From positions 5,766,001 to 5,830,000 of the forward strand of contig JAQOTA010000050.1 in assembly GCA_029532415.1 (NCBI GenBank): DNA of 64,000 nt, written 5' to 3'. Numbering within the stretch: the stretch's first letter is position 1; every line of letters starts with the position of its first letter. Position numbers and translations under genes: made by a program. Under the pieces are notes generated by a model. The model was not told the origin of the DNA and ran no database searches. It was given only the letters and a program-made list of their open reading frames with translations. The stretch comes from Marasmius tenuissimus. Taxonomy: Eukaryota > Basidiomycota > Agaricomycetes > Agaricales > Marasmiaceae. Below, piece by piece: positions 1 to 10,370 of this stretch.

Positions 1-1
1 C

Positions 2-187
2 GAACACGAAATCACGAGGGGTAACAACACTGCTCACGATCCAAACCCGAACAAGGGCGTGTCGTTCAAGCTTGGGAATAGCAAGAAGAACACCAAGGTG
101 TTCGGGTGCCCGGGTCAGCAAGTTGGGGAGGCGCATGCGCTTCAGGTTGGCTTTTCGAATCCGATTCTTGCTGGCATTGTGTGCTGA
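2..187 (+). CDS. C-terminal fragment of an unidentified protein (5' end outside window)
   Basis: Frame 2 is open from the window edge for 61 codons and ends at TGA 185-187. The other two forward frames are less protein-like. The visible tail is polar, rich in Asn, Lys and Gly, and ends in a short hydrophobic run and a final Cys (GFSNPILAGIVC). No domain is recognisable from this length and I do not assign a function. The rest of the gene lies upstream of the window. Confidence 0.45.
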   Translation, partial: EHEITRGNNTAHDPNPNKGVSFKLGNSKKNTKVFGCPGQQVGEAHALQVGFSNPILAGIVC

Positions 188-1123
188 TTGTAATTGAACT
201 CAAAGGTCATGGTAACTACTCGTACGAGCATGGACAGGGACGTGGATAGTCTCGAGACTAAGGGAGCAGATGTTAGTTATCATTTGGACTCCGATGGCGA
301 TACGAAGGCGCCGTGATTCTTGAGGTTCGGTTTCGGACATGGTCTCATTCGAATTTTTGATGCACGCTCGTTTGCTCACCTGTTTCCTCTTCCCTCTTCT
401 TCATTTTACCGGTTGTGGGTTTTGTAGACATTCAATCTTCGTTTCATTTGCATAGAGATACACGCATCCAATACACTTATAAACAACAGACTTGCTCGGG
501 ACAAGAGATACGTGTATATTACAGTGAACTGCTTCATGGAGTAAACACGAACTCTGTCCTGAGATGTTTTCTGTACAAGTACTGTCCCAAGATTGCCGGA
601 GTCTATCGGCAGTGTTTACGGAGTGCGACGATCGAAATCTGCATGCTGTGGGTCGATTTCCACAGAAAGCCACTTGCATATGTCCTTGGCTTGGAACGCC
701 TTCCAATAGGACCTATGTAGCACGGTAGCACCCGATACCGATAGAGGAGTTCTCAACTGCCGCGCGTTGGTGCGAAGGACGATCCTCAGGCTCACGCCAT
801 TAGCAATGAACTCATAGGGGAAATGACGCAGTAAAGTGTCTCCGCCGCTATGAACAACGTTTACGAGCTCAGTGTCTCATCGGACGCGTCCAAGTCTAAT
901 CATCGGAGGTCTGAGCTGCGGGAGGGAAAGCTCAGGAGATCGTTTTCGTGCACTCAAGGCATCTCACGCAGCAAGGAAAAGAAATGGAGACCGTGTGTTA
1001 CTTATTTTAATAAAAACCTATAGATATGAACAAAGTCCTTTCTATCTTGTAGTGCAAAAGCCTATCTAAAACCCGATAAATAAGTAAACCTTTTAGTCCA
1101 AACCCAAGCTACCGTCCAATCAT
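188..1123. other. Intergenic, 936 bp
   Basis: This lies between two convergent gene ends: the unidentified + strand gene and the DyP peroxidase on the minus strand. It should hold both 3' untranslated regions. The short open frames inside show no family motif and overlap on both strands. I see no RNA gene or repeat. Confidence 0.5.
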
Positions 1124-3173
1124 CTACTGGGACAAACGAGAAACGAGAGCGGAAATCGAGGGCGAGAAGAAGTACTCTCCGCCACGGGAGACGACGAAAT
1201 CTAAGGACCATTCATCAGCTTCTGAGTAGAGTGATATCCGAGCGTCGATCTCAGCTCACCTTCGTTAATGACGATGGGCTTTTGGAAGTTAAGGGGATCG
1301 AGACCGGTAATAGTGCGTTGTGCGTCTCCGGGAGGTCCTGAGTTCGTGGATCCGATGATAGGGTCGACGCCCTGTATGAATGATATTAGGGGATGTAAAT
1401 CAAAGACCGCAGATCTATCGACTTACAACATTGCCTCTGGGGAAGCTATGAAAAGGGGCGGGTCAGTCAGTGTTCGACGTGCAGGAGGTGCAAGGAACAT
1501 ACGCGGAGTTGTCCACCCATGATGACTGTATGAAGACGAATCCGCTTCCGAGGCTGGATTGATATGAAACTTGGGGAGGAGGTCAGCTTACTCAATTCGG
1601 CGAATAGATGCGGAGAGTGGGTCCGTACCAAAGGCAAGTCCTCGTTCGAGCGAGGGGTCATCGGACGTTTTCTGGGAGGACGCCTCAGATTCGGTCACTA
1701 GTAAGAACGTTGAGCCTGTGGTAATCTCTTTCTATCGGATCCAAGGTACTATACCTTCAGGTCCATAAGGAATCCCAGCACGCATGATATGGAAGGCAGA
1801 AATTTCGGGGTTGCTTAGCGAGTGCCGAGGGCGAGTCTTTTGAATGTGAGACGAGAAGGGACAGAAGGTCTGGTTGGTTTGCAAGTTGAAAGCACTGCCG
1901 AGGTCGGGATGGTCAAACGTGAAATCGTTGTTCCTTTGAGGATCAGCGCCGAGTACTGGATCGTCCCGAAGGGGGGAAAGGTCGATGGGGGCACCCTGCT
2001 CACCAGTGTGATCAGCAAAAGTAAGCCAAGTTGTTGTGAATGAGAACTTACACTCTTCCAACGTCCCACCGTCCTCGCGCCGAAGAGATCAATGTTCTCC
2101 TGTTGAGTGAGTCCGGGAACTGATAACGCGTTGTTGGCGACAAATTTGTTGAACTCGGGAACACGTTGCTTGAGCTGGCGGAATGCGAGGAAAGAGCCAC
2201 TCTTGGCCCATTCAGGACGTCCCGAGCTCGAGGAGTCTCCGTCTTCACCGACAAGGATAGCACCAGGCTTTGCCACGAATTGTCCGGGGAGTGGCCCGGC
2301 GTTGAAGCCCTCGATAGCAGGCTGACTGATTCCGTCCATGTAACCGAAATCTAAAACAAGACGAGGCGGTGAGCGGGAATCAATTGGCTTCAGGGACATT
2401 TACTGACGTTCGCGTCCTTTCTCGTTACCCGGTCGTTGAGCACCCTGAAGCCTGTGAACTTCTGTAATTGAATCGCCCAGTGCCGTCTTGATGCTTTGCA
2501 ATTCGCTGTCGATGTTGCTCTGAGTGTCAGAGGCAAGGAGAAGAACACCGTGGATTCCCGTTCCCGCGAAGCCTTGCACCCAATTTCCGGTACCGGGATC
2601 ACCGAGTGTGCCGGCATCTGTGAACTGGCCACGTTTGAAGTTGGAGTCAAGAAGATCATCTTGGACGCCTAAGGCGGAGAGCCCGCTCTGCGAGAAAGCA
2701 ATGTTGACGGCAGTAATTGGCTGGGTCGCAACGTCGAGCAGTTTTGTGGTCGAGGTGATCCGACCATGAATGTCTGTTCCGAGCTTGGACTTGAATTTCG
2801 CGGCATCGGTGATCTGGAAGAAGTAGAAGAGCTCCTTGTCCTTTTTCATACCGACGCTAGAAAAATGGTGGTTATCTTAGACGTGGAAGGCATCGGTCAG
2901 TCGCGATTAACTACGAACAGAATGTCGCCTTGGATGTCGTCGAGGTTGAGGCCTACAGCGGTGGACGCCGTCTCCGCTTCACGAAGAGTGGGCAAGTCAG
3001 GCTGAGCATCGGGGTCTACGATCGAAAATAATCAGAGGGGATATCGCGCATCTTCGAGAATTAGACATACTGATCAGCATCGAGGAAGTCCTTCTGGGCT
3101 TGACGGTGGAGGCCGCAGCCAGGTGGTGGTGCATGAGAAGCCCGAGGGCAATTGAAGCAACTGACAACCTCAT
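1124..3173 (-). CDS. DyP-type (dye-decolorizing) heme peroxidase, secreted
   Basis: Dye-decolorizing peroxidases use H2O2 to oxidise bulky dyes and lignin-like phenolics, usually outside the cell. The model starts at ATG 3173 with a hydrophobic signal-like N-terminus (MRLSVASIALGLLM) and ends at TAG 1124-1126. About nine short introns restore one frame of roughly 500 residues, the usual fungal length. The diagnostic GxxDG motif is present as GYMDGISQP near 2331-2350, giving the distal Asp. The proximal heme His is in FSSHIQKTRPR, with its codon at 1848-1846; a Gln sits where Arg is common two residues after this His. Downstream blocks RAGIPYGPE, ERGLAF, SYQSSLGSGFVFIQ and GVDPIIG match the C-terminal DyP core. 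A TATAAAA lies about 75 bp upstream. Assignment is firm; exact splice sites are hand-inferred. Confidence 0.9.
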
Positions 3174-3245
3174 TGTGCTGATGATTGAGCGATGAGCAGA
3201 TAAAAGGAGGGATTGTGGTGTCTGAATCTCGAGAGACGCCTCAGC

Positions 3246-3252
3246 TTTTATA
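3246..3252 (-). promoter_or_regulatory. TATA box of the DyP peroxidase gene
   Basis: TATAAAA on the minus strand, 73-79 bp upstream of the DyP start codon. This is a normal distance for a strong, regulated fungal gene with a short leader. Confidence 0.5.
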
Positions 3253-6123
3253 CCATCCCAAGCTGTTCATACGGCGAAGTAAGGCCTGTGAATGGTTCTG
3301 TTCCCTGATTCTATTCCAACGGGTGGTTGTGCCTTGTAGGTAACCTAAGGTGAGAAAGCCCCGCGTCGGAGGACATCCGAATCAAGCGCCAGGCAAGGCC
3401 GCTGTCTTTGAATTGACCGAGGATTTGATTGCGTGGACAATGTAGTATGTAGTCGGCTCTATTCCAGGACACACGCCACCTGAAGCTCGACTGAATGCTG
3501 ATTTCAGATTGCCTAAAGCTTTTGACGAGGCCGAGGAGGGGGCCGAATAACGCGTTCAGGAGAACAAAGAAACGATAATGTCGGCGACATGACTCCACGA
3601 TCAACTCAGTCCTGGTGAAGTTTGCCCGAATGAGTTTTGTCATCAAAAGCGGTCTTCTAAAGAATTTGGTAATTCAGTAATCGAAGGAGAATGGAAGTGC
3701 AGGGAAGAAGCTAGATTGATAGACAAGCAGTAGAGAACCAAGAGACAGTGGGAGGAAACACAAGGAGAAACCTCGGCGAGGTTGAGTAACGACCTCGAAG
3801 AGTCAGGGCGGTGGAATACGAAGTCCATACCCGTCGAGATCGGTCATTCAGAAAAGAGTCGAGGGCCTGATTGAGGCGATTCCAGCTCCAAGGGGTAGAT
3901 GGGGCGTGTCAACACCAGCGCAATCGCGAGCAGCTTCAGCAGTATCGGCGGTCTATTGTAAAGGTACATGTGTGAGAACCCGCCAGTGCCATGACTCTGA
4001 GCTCTCTCACCTCTGAGTGTTTCTGTCATCAAGGGCTGTTGATTGTATTGGTATCCTTCAGTCGCGGTGGTTGATGCACCGGGAGGGTGGATCACCGTGA
4101 AACAACGTAGTTGTCAGGGGATAGTCACATCGGGAAGTAGGCAGTACTGCCGATATATTTTTGACACCTACAAGACTACAGAATGTATGACACGGAAGTT
4201 CATACCCGTGCTTTGACTGTATGCTGCGTAGTGCGCAGTCTTGGAATCTCTGTGGTGGCAAGTCGTTCAATTTAGTTGATGAGGGTTCACGAATGAAAAG
4301 GTTACCATCACATTTACGAGACGATAGATTCTTGAAGCACCGTGCGACTTTGCTTTGCTGACAATTTGCTGATAGTAATCGCAACTTGAAAGGGGTAGTC
4401 CGCGATTCGAGGCGTACCCCATATCACGATTCGTGACTTCCGGCGAAGCCTAGCTGTTGGCCAAAAAAGCTGCATATCGATTTGTGCAGACGAAGCATAG
4501 TTTTTAGGTTGAGGAACTACATTTCTCAAAAAGGGGCTTCGAATGGTCGAGCGGGAGATGATCAACATGCGGCCCGTCCTTATTGTCCTTATTTGTCGGA
4601 ATTCGAGGTCTCTGCGATTAGAGCCCAACGAGAAACGTGTATTCTTGAAGGTAAGGCACGCCAATCGCAGTCGTTGAAGATAATGCTGAGAACAGGATAG
4701 GCCGCCGGCCCAGTATGCGAACCTAGGCATACACGGTAAACACCGGATCGATTATAGACAATGTTGTTGTATGATGAGATACTCACTTCTGAATATTGAA
4801 CGATGACAGAGATCTTGTTCGTGTGAAAGCCACCCTCGATGCCATTCAATCAATTCAACCCATGTTCCTCGCAATGTCTATCGTCAGTAGTCAGGATGTT
4901 CCAAACCTCCTCCCATTAGCTGATGAAGACCGTAAGGCGGCACGGGGGAGAACGGTGATGGCCTGGGCGAATAGGCTTGGAATACGCAATGGGTAACTTT
5001 TCAAATCTCAAAGATATGAACGGGTTCCTGGCTGCGGCGAGGGGATTGCAAGGATAGTACACCTCTCCGGTGCCGAAACACTTGCGTGTACCACAGCCAA
5101 TTGTAGACGGGTACATATGGTTGCCCTATCGATAAACATTCCTGTAAAACACATCACTTACGACCTGTAGCCACTGAAATTCCGACAAGTACTCCGGGGA
5201 TCCGTGCAGTTGGAATGGAAAATTTTACAAGCAACCGAGCTGCCGCTCATCTGCTCCAAAGCCGTGATGTCTGGATCGAAAACTTCCAGGCCATCACCTC
5301 AGCCAACTCTCGAGTGAGACTGCAAGATATTGAGCCCAGTTCGCAGATCCACGTCAAACAAAACTGACCTTATTTTCCAAGCGGATTGGTGACTACTTCA
5401 ATGGAGGTGATTAATATTTGAATTTGGTGCAATTTTTCAGAGCGGGCTGTTGGTGCTGTTAGTGCTGTTGACGAAAGGGGTGGAAGTTTAAGAGGGCGGA
5501 AGCTGCAGGAAGACAACCATGTGGTCCCACGATTTTGCACGACCCAAGTTTGTTTCTCACCATCATCAATACCTCATGAAGTCATTCAGGACACCATGCT
5601 CAGATAAACCAGCGTAGGTTACTCTACCCCGTTCTTCAAAGGATTTCTATCTTAATTCGCGTTTTAAAGGCGATTGACAAGTAAAACACCCAACTTGAAA
5701 CTTGAACTTCAGGCATCCCGCAACTGTTACCTGTCAATACGATGTGAAATCCGCGACTTTGGCATTTGTTTCGACAACAGGGACAGTTTAGGCGGAGAAA
5801 AGTCGGAAAGGATCAGGATGGGGCCAGAATGAGTAGTATAAGGCAGTATAGCGCTATTTAGTATTCTGAGAGGAGGGAGAAAGGAATTCAAATACCGTAC
5901 GTTTTCCTTGAATTCAGTTGACCCACCAATTACTTGAACATCAACTCTACGACCTGTAGAAACCCAAACTATCGAAGTTCAAACAGCTGACACTGAAGGG
6001 CTGTTTTCTCTAAACTCAAATTCCAACTTCGCATGGTCCCCTATTCTACTCCAAAACACGAATATTCCGAATTCTCTCCTGTTTATATGCCGCTGGTATC
6101 TCTGACGCTGTGACTTTTAGAAG

Positions 6124-6691
6124 ATGTCGCAAAGGTGAGTACCCACACGCCCTATCGCCTTTTCCCGAAAACTTACCCCAAATTCCGTACCAAAAGCCAG
6201 AACGATGGACTCTTGCATCTTCAGGATGTCCGTTTCCGCGATTTTCGAGCTCTGTCTCCGTTGAAGAAATTCGTATTCTCATCGTAGTAAACGTACCTAT
6301 ACGCACATCCGTCTCACGTCTTCCTTAACATCTCGTCCAGTTGTACTCAGTGCGGGGTTTTGGAATGACGGTATGAACCGGACCTCGAAGCGCAGGGTAT
6401 TCCTAGTTTGAGCCGTCTGGCTCTTTCACCACTTGGACTCCACTACCTCCAGTCGTTGGGCTCGTGCCCCCCTCTGCTGGCTGTCGATTACTCGACTTCG
6501 TCGCCCTAAGGCAATCTCATTTGAGCTTCGTATACAGTTTCGTCCGGAATAGCAGCCGCATGTCCAAGTTCTATATCCCCTCCTTCAAGCCCCCAGATCC
6601 AATACATTCAGGATTTGGCGTACGGGAACCATGGGCTCGTCGTGGAGACACTACACTGCGGCCGCGCGCCTGGCCTAGTTTCACGCTCTGA
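6124..6691 (+). CDS. Weak candidate for a small spliced hypothetical gene
   Basis: ATG TCG CAA AG is followed directly by a strong donor (GTGAGT). An acceptor near 6200 leads into an open exon (QNDGLLHLQDVRFRDFRALS). With two further plausible introns the frame can reach the open stretch ending at TGA 6689-6691. I recognise no domain. The splice sites give the only support and other joins are possible, so this may not be a gene. Bounds are approximate. Confidence 0.15.
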
Positions 6692-7410
6692 CTGCCGTCT
6701 TAGATCCTTGCAACGGAAATTTTCGTTCTCTTACTACGGTATTCCCATTCTCCGATTAGCCTAGAACACCTTCGAGCTCGACACAACCATACGCACGTTG
6801 TCTGCCCGATTTGGTTTAAGCCGCGCATGGAAATCTCTCTCGCTATCGCCAACGACGGTGCGATGGTTGACCTCCACGAACCGCCGTTAGCTACTGCACA
6901 TTTGTTCGCATCGCCATCCTGATTGCAACACAAAATATTCGCTATTCAGTCCTTTCCCACCTGCTTTCCCTACGTCAACTCGGGCTGTCTTATTTCTCCG
7001 TTACTGTCCCTGCTGCCCTCCTTCTGATTTATAAGGTCTTCCCAAGCACCTTATCTGGAAGACGACTTCCAAGGGTGTGCGCTCGTAGAGAGGCGCTAGC
7101 GTTTCGGTTGTTGATACTCAGAGAAGGAGGTCTTTCGCTGGGAGATATTAGGAAGCGTAAGAGGAGCGAGGAATCAGACGCAGATGGCTATCGGAGCGAA
7201 GCATACATGAGATTCTGACTAGGATACTACGACTGTGGATAATCAATCAACTCGAAGGAAGATGTTCAGTCTTGAGAGATGTTGTTGGTGTTGGCGTTGA
7301 GAATACCTATGGAACAACGGCGAGGTCCCAGGATTTAAAGTTCTGGAGTGGGGTGGGATACAAATCGTCTGGGCTGTTGGTGGTGCGGACCTTTCTTATT
7401 GCTCTTTATC

Positions 7411-7425
7411 TTTTTTTTTTTTTTT
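7411..7425. repeat. Poly-T tract (15 T)
   Basis: Uninterrupted run of 15 T in non-coding sequence. A simple homopolymer with no associated gene that I can see. Confidence 0.8.
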
Positions 7426-8263
7426 CATTCTCAGATCTGATCGATCAAAACGGGGTGTAATGTCTCATGGTATGCATAGGCAACCGTGCATAAGAAGGAC
7501 TTGAGAAGCACTGCTGAGGAGCTAACAAATAGATTGCAATTTGCGATTTCCTTCTATATACGCTCCGGGGCATTCAAGGCCCCTTCCTATTATTCATGAG
7601 ATTCATTGGGTATGATTTGCAAATCTGTCCTTCGTCAACGTCCGAGCACATTCCACAGAAACGGACCTTGAGGCCTGGCCTTAAGAAGCTGAAAGATAAG
7701 GACTCGGAGGTGAGCGACGACAAGCCTGGGTGGCTGAGCCCCTGGTCCCGAGTGCTCGAGCGCTTACATCTCGGCAATGACCGAACTATCTTTGTCTTCC
7801 TCCATCACCGCGAGTACACCTCCGTTAACCCTTCGTCATTCTGAGCATGCTTCGGCAGGCTTCACTCCAATGACAGCTCATGAAGTGCAAATCAACGCGA
7901 TATCCTGCGAAAGCTGGATGTTGCTTTGACGACTTGTGAAACTTTGAAGCCTCGAGGACCCTCAAGGTCCCAAGCCTTTTCTCCAGCCAAGCAAATGGTC
8001 GATGGATCCGCACATTTTTGTCCCCGCAGGAACTTATCACCTCTATTTAGAGCCTCCAAGCCGCAATCTACGAGTTTCTCAAGCTTCGATCTACCCAACC
8101 CTCATTCGACATACTCTTCGATCCGCGTACGTTGCATTCTCAAATCAGCCAGCTCGCCATTCGAATTCAATCGCAGCATACGATGGTGACCAAACCACCC
8201 CCAACCGCTGCGGTACTCTCTGTATCATCATGTTCAAGTTCTTGGCTTTTCGCAACATGCTAC

Positions 8264-8270
8264 ATATAAA
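8264..8270 (+). promoter_or_regulatory. TATA box of the peptidase-like gene
   Basis: ATATAAA lies 57-63 bp upstream of ATG 8327, a typical position for a regulated fungal promoter. Confidence 0.5.
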
Positions 8271-8326
8271 CCGCCTAGTGCTCGAGTCTTTCTTCTGTCA
8301 CTGTCCCCCCAGTCCCCTGAGACATC

Positions 8327-9503
8327 ATGTTCTTCTCTTCGACCGCAACGGTTGCTCTTCTCGCGTTCCTCACTCTGGGGTCCGTCAGCAACGCCCGGCC
8401 AGCCAGCTCGAGCCACCTCCAGTCAAGAGCCTTGAACAACACGCTTTCCTCGATTACTATTCACGAATCATGTAGCGAGACGGAGCGTGGTACACTCACG
8501 AGGGCTCTGCAAGACACATTTGCAGTTGCCGAAGCCGCAAGAGACTGTAAGTCCATTCATTTTGGTTGCTTTGGTGTTTTCATACTGACTCGTTGTCGGT
8601 GGTGCAGATATCGTAAAGAATGGAGCAGATGAGGTGTATCAACGATATTTCGGGAAGGCTCAACCTTTTTCGGTCATCGGTGTATGTCGGTTTTCTGCAG
8701 TCGCGAAAACCATTGGATCATGCATACTGACGCAACACCTCCCAGGTCTTTGACCACCTCCTCAGTGGCGACAAGACAGGCGTGCTTCTGCGTTGCGATG
8801 ACATCGATCAAAAGTATGTTCGTATCCTCCTTATTGTTTCACCATCCAACACCTCTGAACTCTAGCTGCCACCAAGACGGATGGGCCGGTCACTGGCGTG
8901 GACTGAACGCAACTTCGGAAACTGTCATTTGCCCTCTTTCGTACCAAATACGCAAGTTCAATGATCAATGGTGTCAGGATGGATACACAGTCACTGGATC
9001 CAGCGCGTCTTACTACTTCGCTACGGATCTGATGTACGTCGTCTCCTACCGTGCCTTTACTTCTATTGGAGTCTGACGATGGAATAACTACGACTTCAGT
9101 CACCGTTTCTTCCACGTTCCGAAGATCAACAATAACATCGTCGGTCACTACGCCGATGAATACACCGACTGTTTGGGGTTGGCCGTCAGGAGACCTCAAC
9201 AAGCCGGCTACAACACCCATACCCTCCAAGTTTGTCGTCGTCACTCCTCATTGCAAGATCCAGGCTTAACCTCTCCTATCCATAGTACTTTGCATCCGAG
9301 GCATACGCTCTGACCGTTGCAAGACCTGGTGTTGGGTGTACCGGAACTATTCCAGAGATCGCCGAAGAACCGGAAAGTTCTGCTACTGCCACTGCGAGCG
9401 GATCGTGCCGTGAGTAGCTCCTCCTTACCTTTTTACGAAGTTTATGAAGTGAGGAACGATCTCCTATGCAGATACTCACTCGGATGGAGAGGTTCATTGC
9501 TGA
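8327..9503 (+). CDS. Secreted peptidase-like protein (fungal zincin-like family) with degenerate zinc motif
   Basis: Starts with a signal peptide (MFFSSTATVALLAFLTLGS followed by N-A-R-P). Five introns join the exons, and the protein ends in a Cys-His-rich tail (C-HTHSDGEVHC) with TGA at 9501-9503. Reading through the last intron would instead stop early at TAG after GTGAG; I chose the spliced form because the His-Cys tail is usual for this agaricomycete family. The body contains CHQDGWAGHWRGLN, KFNDQWCQDGYT and TDLIHRFFHVPKI, then VGHYADEYTDCLGLA. The layout resembles the Lys-specific/deuterolysin-like zincins, where HExxH binds zinc and holds the catalytic Glu. Here the motif reads H-R-F-F-H, so the Glu is Arg. 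The His pair and a downstream His-Tyr-Ala-Asp remain. Peptidase activity is doubtful; the protein may bind metal or be a non-enzymatic homolog. Confidence 0.75.
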
Positions 9504-10370
9504 ACGCAGTCAATGTAGGTATGGTGGAAAAGGATCATGGTGTCGAAGGTCCGCCAATCCGGATATTGTACGCTTAGATGTAGATGGAATACTACAGATT
9601 GTTCGTTGAATTACTTCACATCCCAGAACTGCTACGAGGAAATATTCTTGTGTGGAATGAGCCTCCAGTGCTAAATATTTGTGTGCCTTGGGCCTTCAGC
9701 GGACACACGCATACTCATGAATGTCACGAGAGGAGACCGCAACGTTACCGCACCGCAGACACAAGTCCCTCAAATCGGACGGACAGTCAAACATATTTCG
9801 AACTTGATCGAATTTAATCTTTATCTAGATACTATTTACAATGGTAAAACACATTGAAAGCTTTTACTACTACCTACTACTACTCCCCATAAATATACAT
9901 GTAACACGGGAAAGGGGCAACATTCAACGAAGGAGAGAAGACGAGATGAAGCGAGATAGGTATTATCAGGTACGATGACAACTTAATGTACGACTTTTTC
10001 TTTTCTAGCATGGCTTGGTAATGACGGATGATGACGATGAGCGATGGAGCAGGGGAGGTGATCAGCCGAAAGGAAGGAGAGGTAAGTGGAGAGTGACGTT
10101 GGACAAGCCAAGGAGGGTGGGTACGGAGGCCAATGGGGACAGACGAAAGATGATGAAATGGGGAGGGCAAACCAGAAGAAAGAAAAGGATTAATGAGTGA
10201 TAGGGTACCTCCGTACTCCACATATAACCGAAGAGAAAGCAGAAAACATGGTCCAGAAGTAACGAACGGGTGAGATGGAATCGATATATTGGAGAAGGGG
10301 GGATTAGGAATCGTACTGGAAAGGGTGGAAGGGGGGTGAATGAGTAGAAGGAAAAGAAAGCACATCCCGT
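9504..10370. other. Intergenic, 867 bp, between convergent genes
   Basis: Holds the 3' regions of the peptidase-like gene and of the bZIP gene. A 181-codon minus-strand frame covers much of it (9880-10425) but is low complexity and overlaps the bZIP 3' end in another frame. I see no gene here. Confidence 0.5.

Larger units (their letters stand above)
3253..8256. other. About 5 kb with no supportable gene
   Basis: Open frames are short, overlap on both strands and carry no family motif. Minus-strand frames around 3.8-5.1 kb contain a few hydrophobic stretches (for example LLKLLAIALVLTRPIYPL) that could be remains of a decayed membrane-protein gene, but I cannot join them into a model. A weak spliced candidate starts near 6124 and is listed separately. 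A 15-T run sits at 7411-7425. Confidence 0.5.

Noticed and set aside
3844..5116. Decayed transporter or other membrane-protein gene on the minus strand
   Set aside because: Hydrophobic patches and RRP-like pieces exist, but frames cannot be joined and no family motif is complete.
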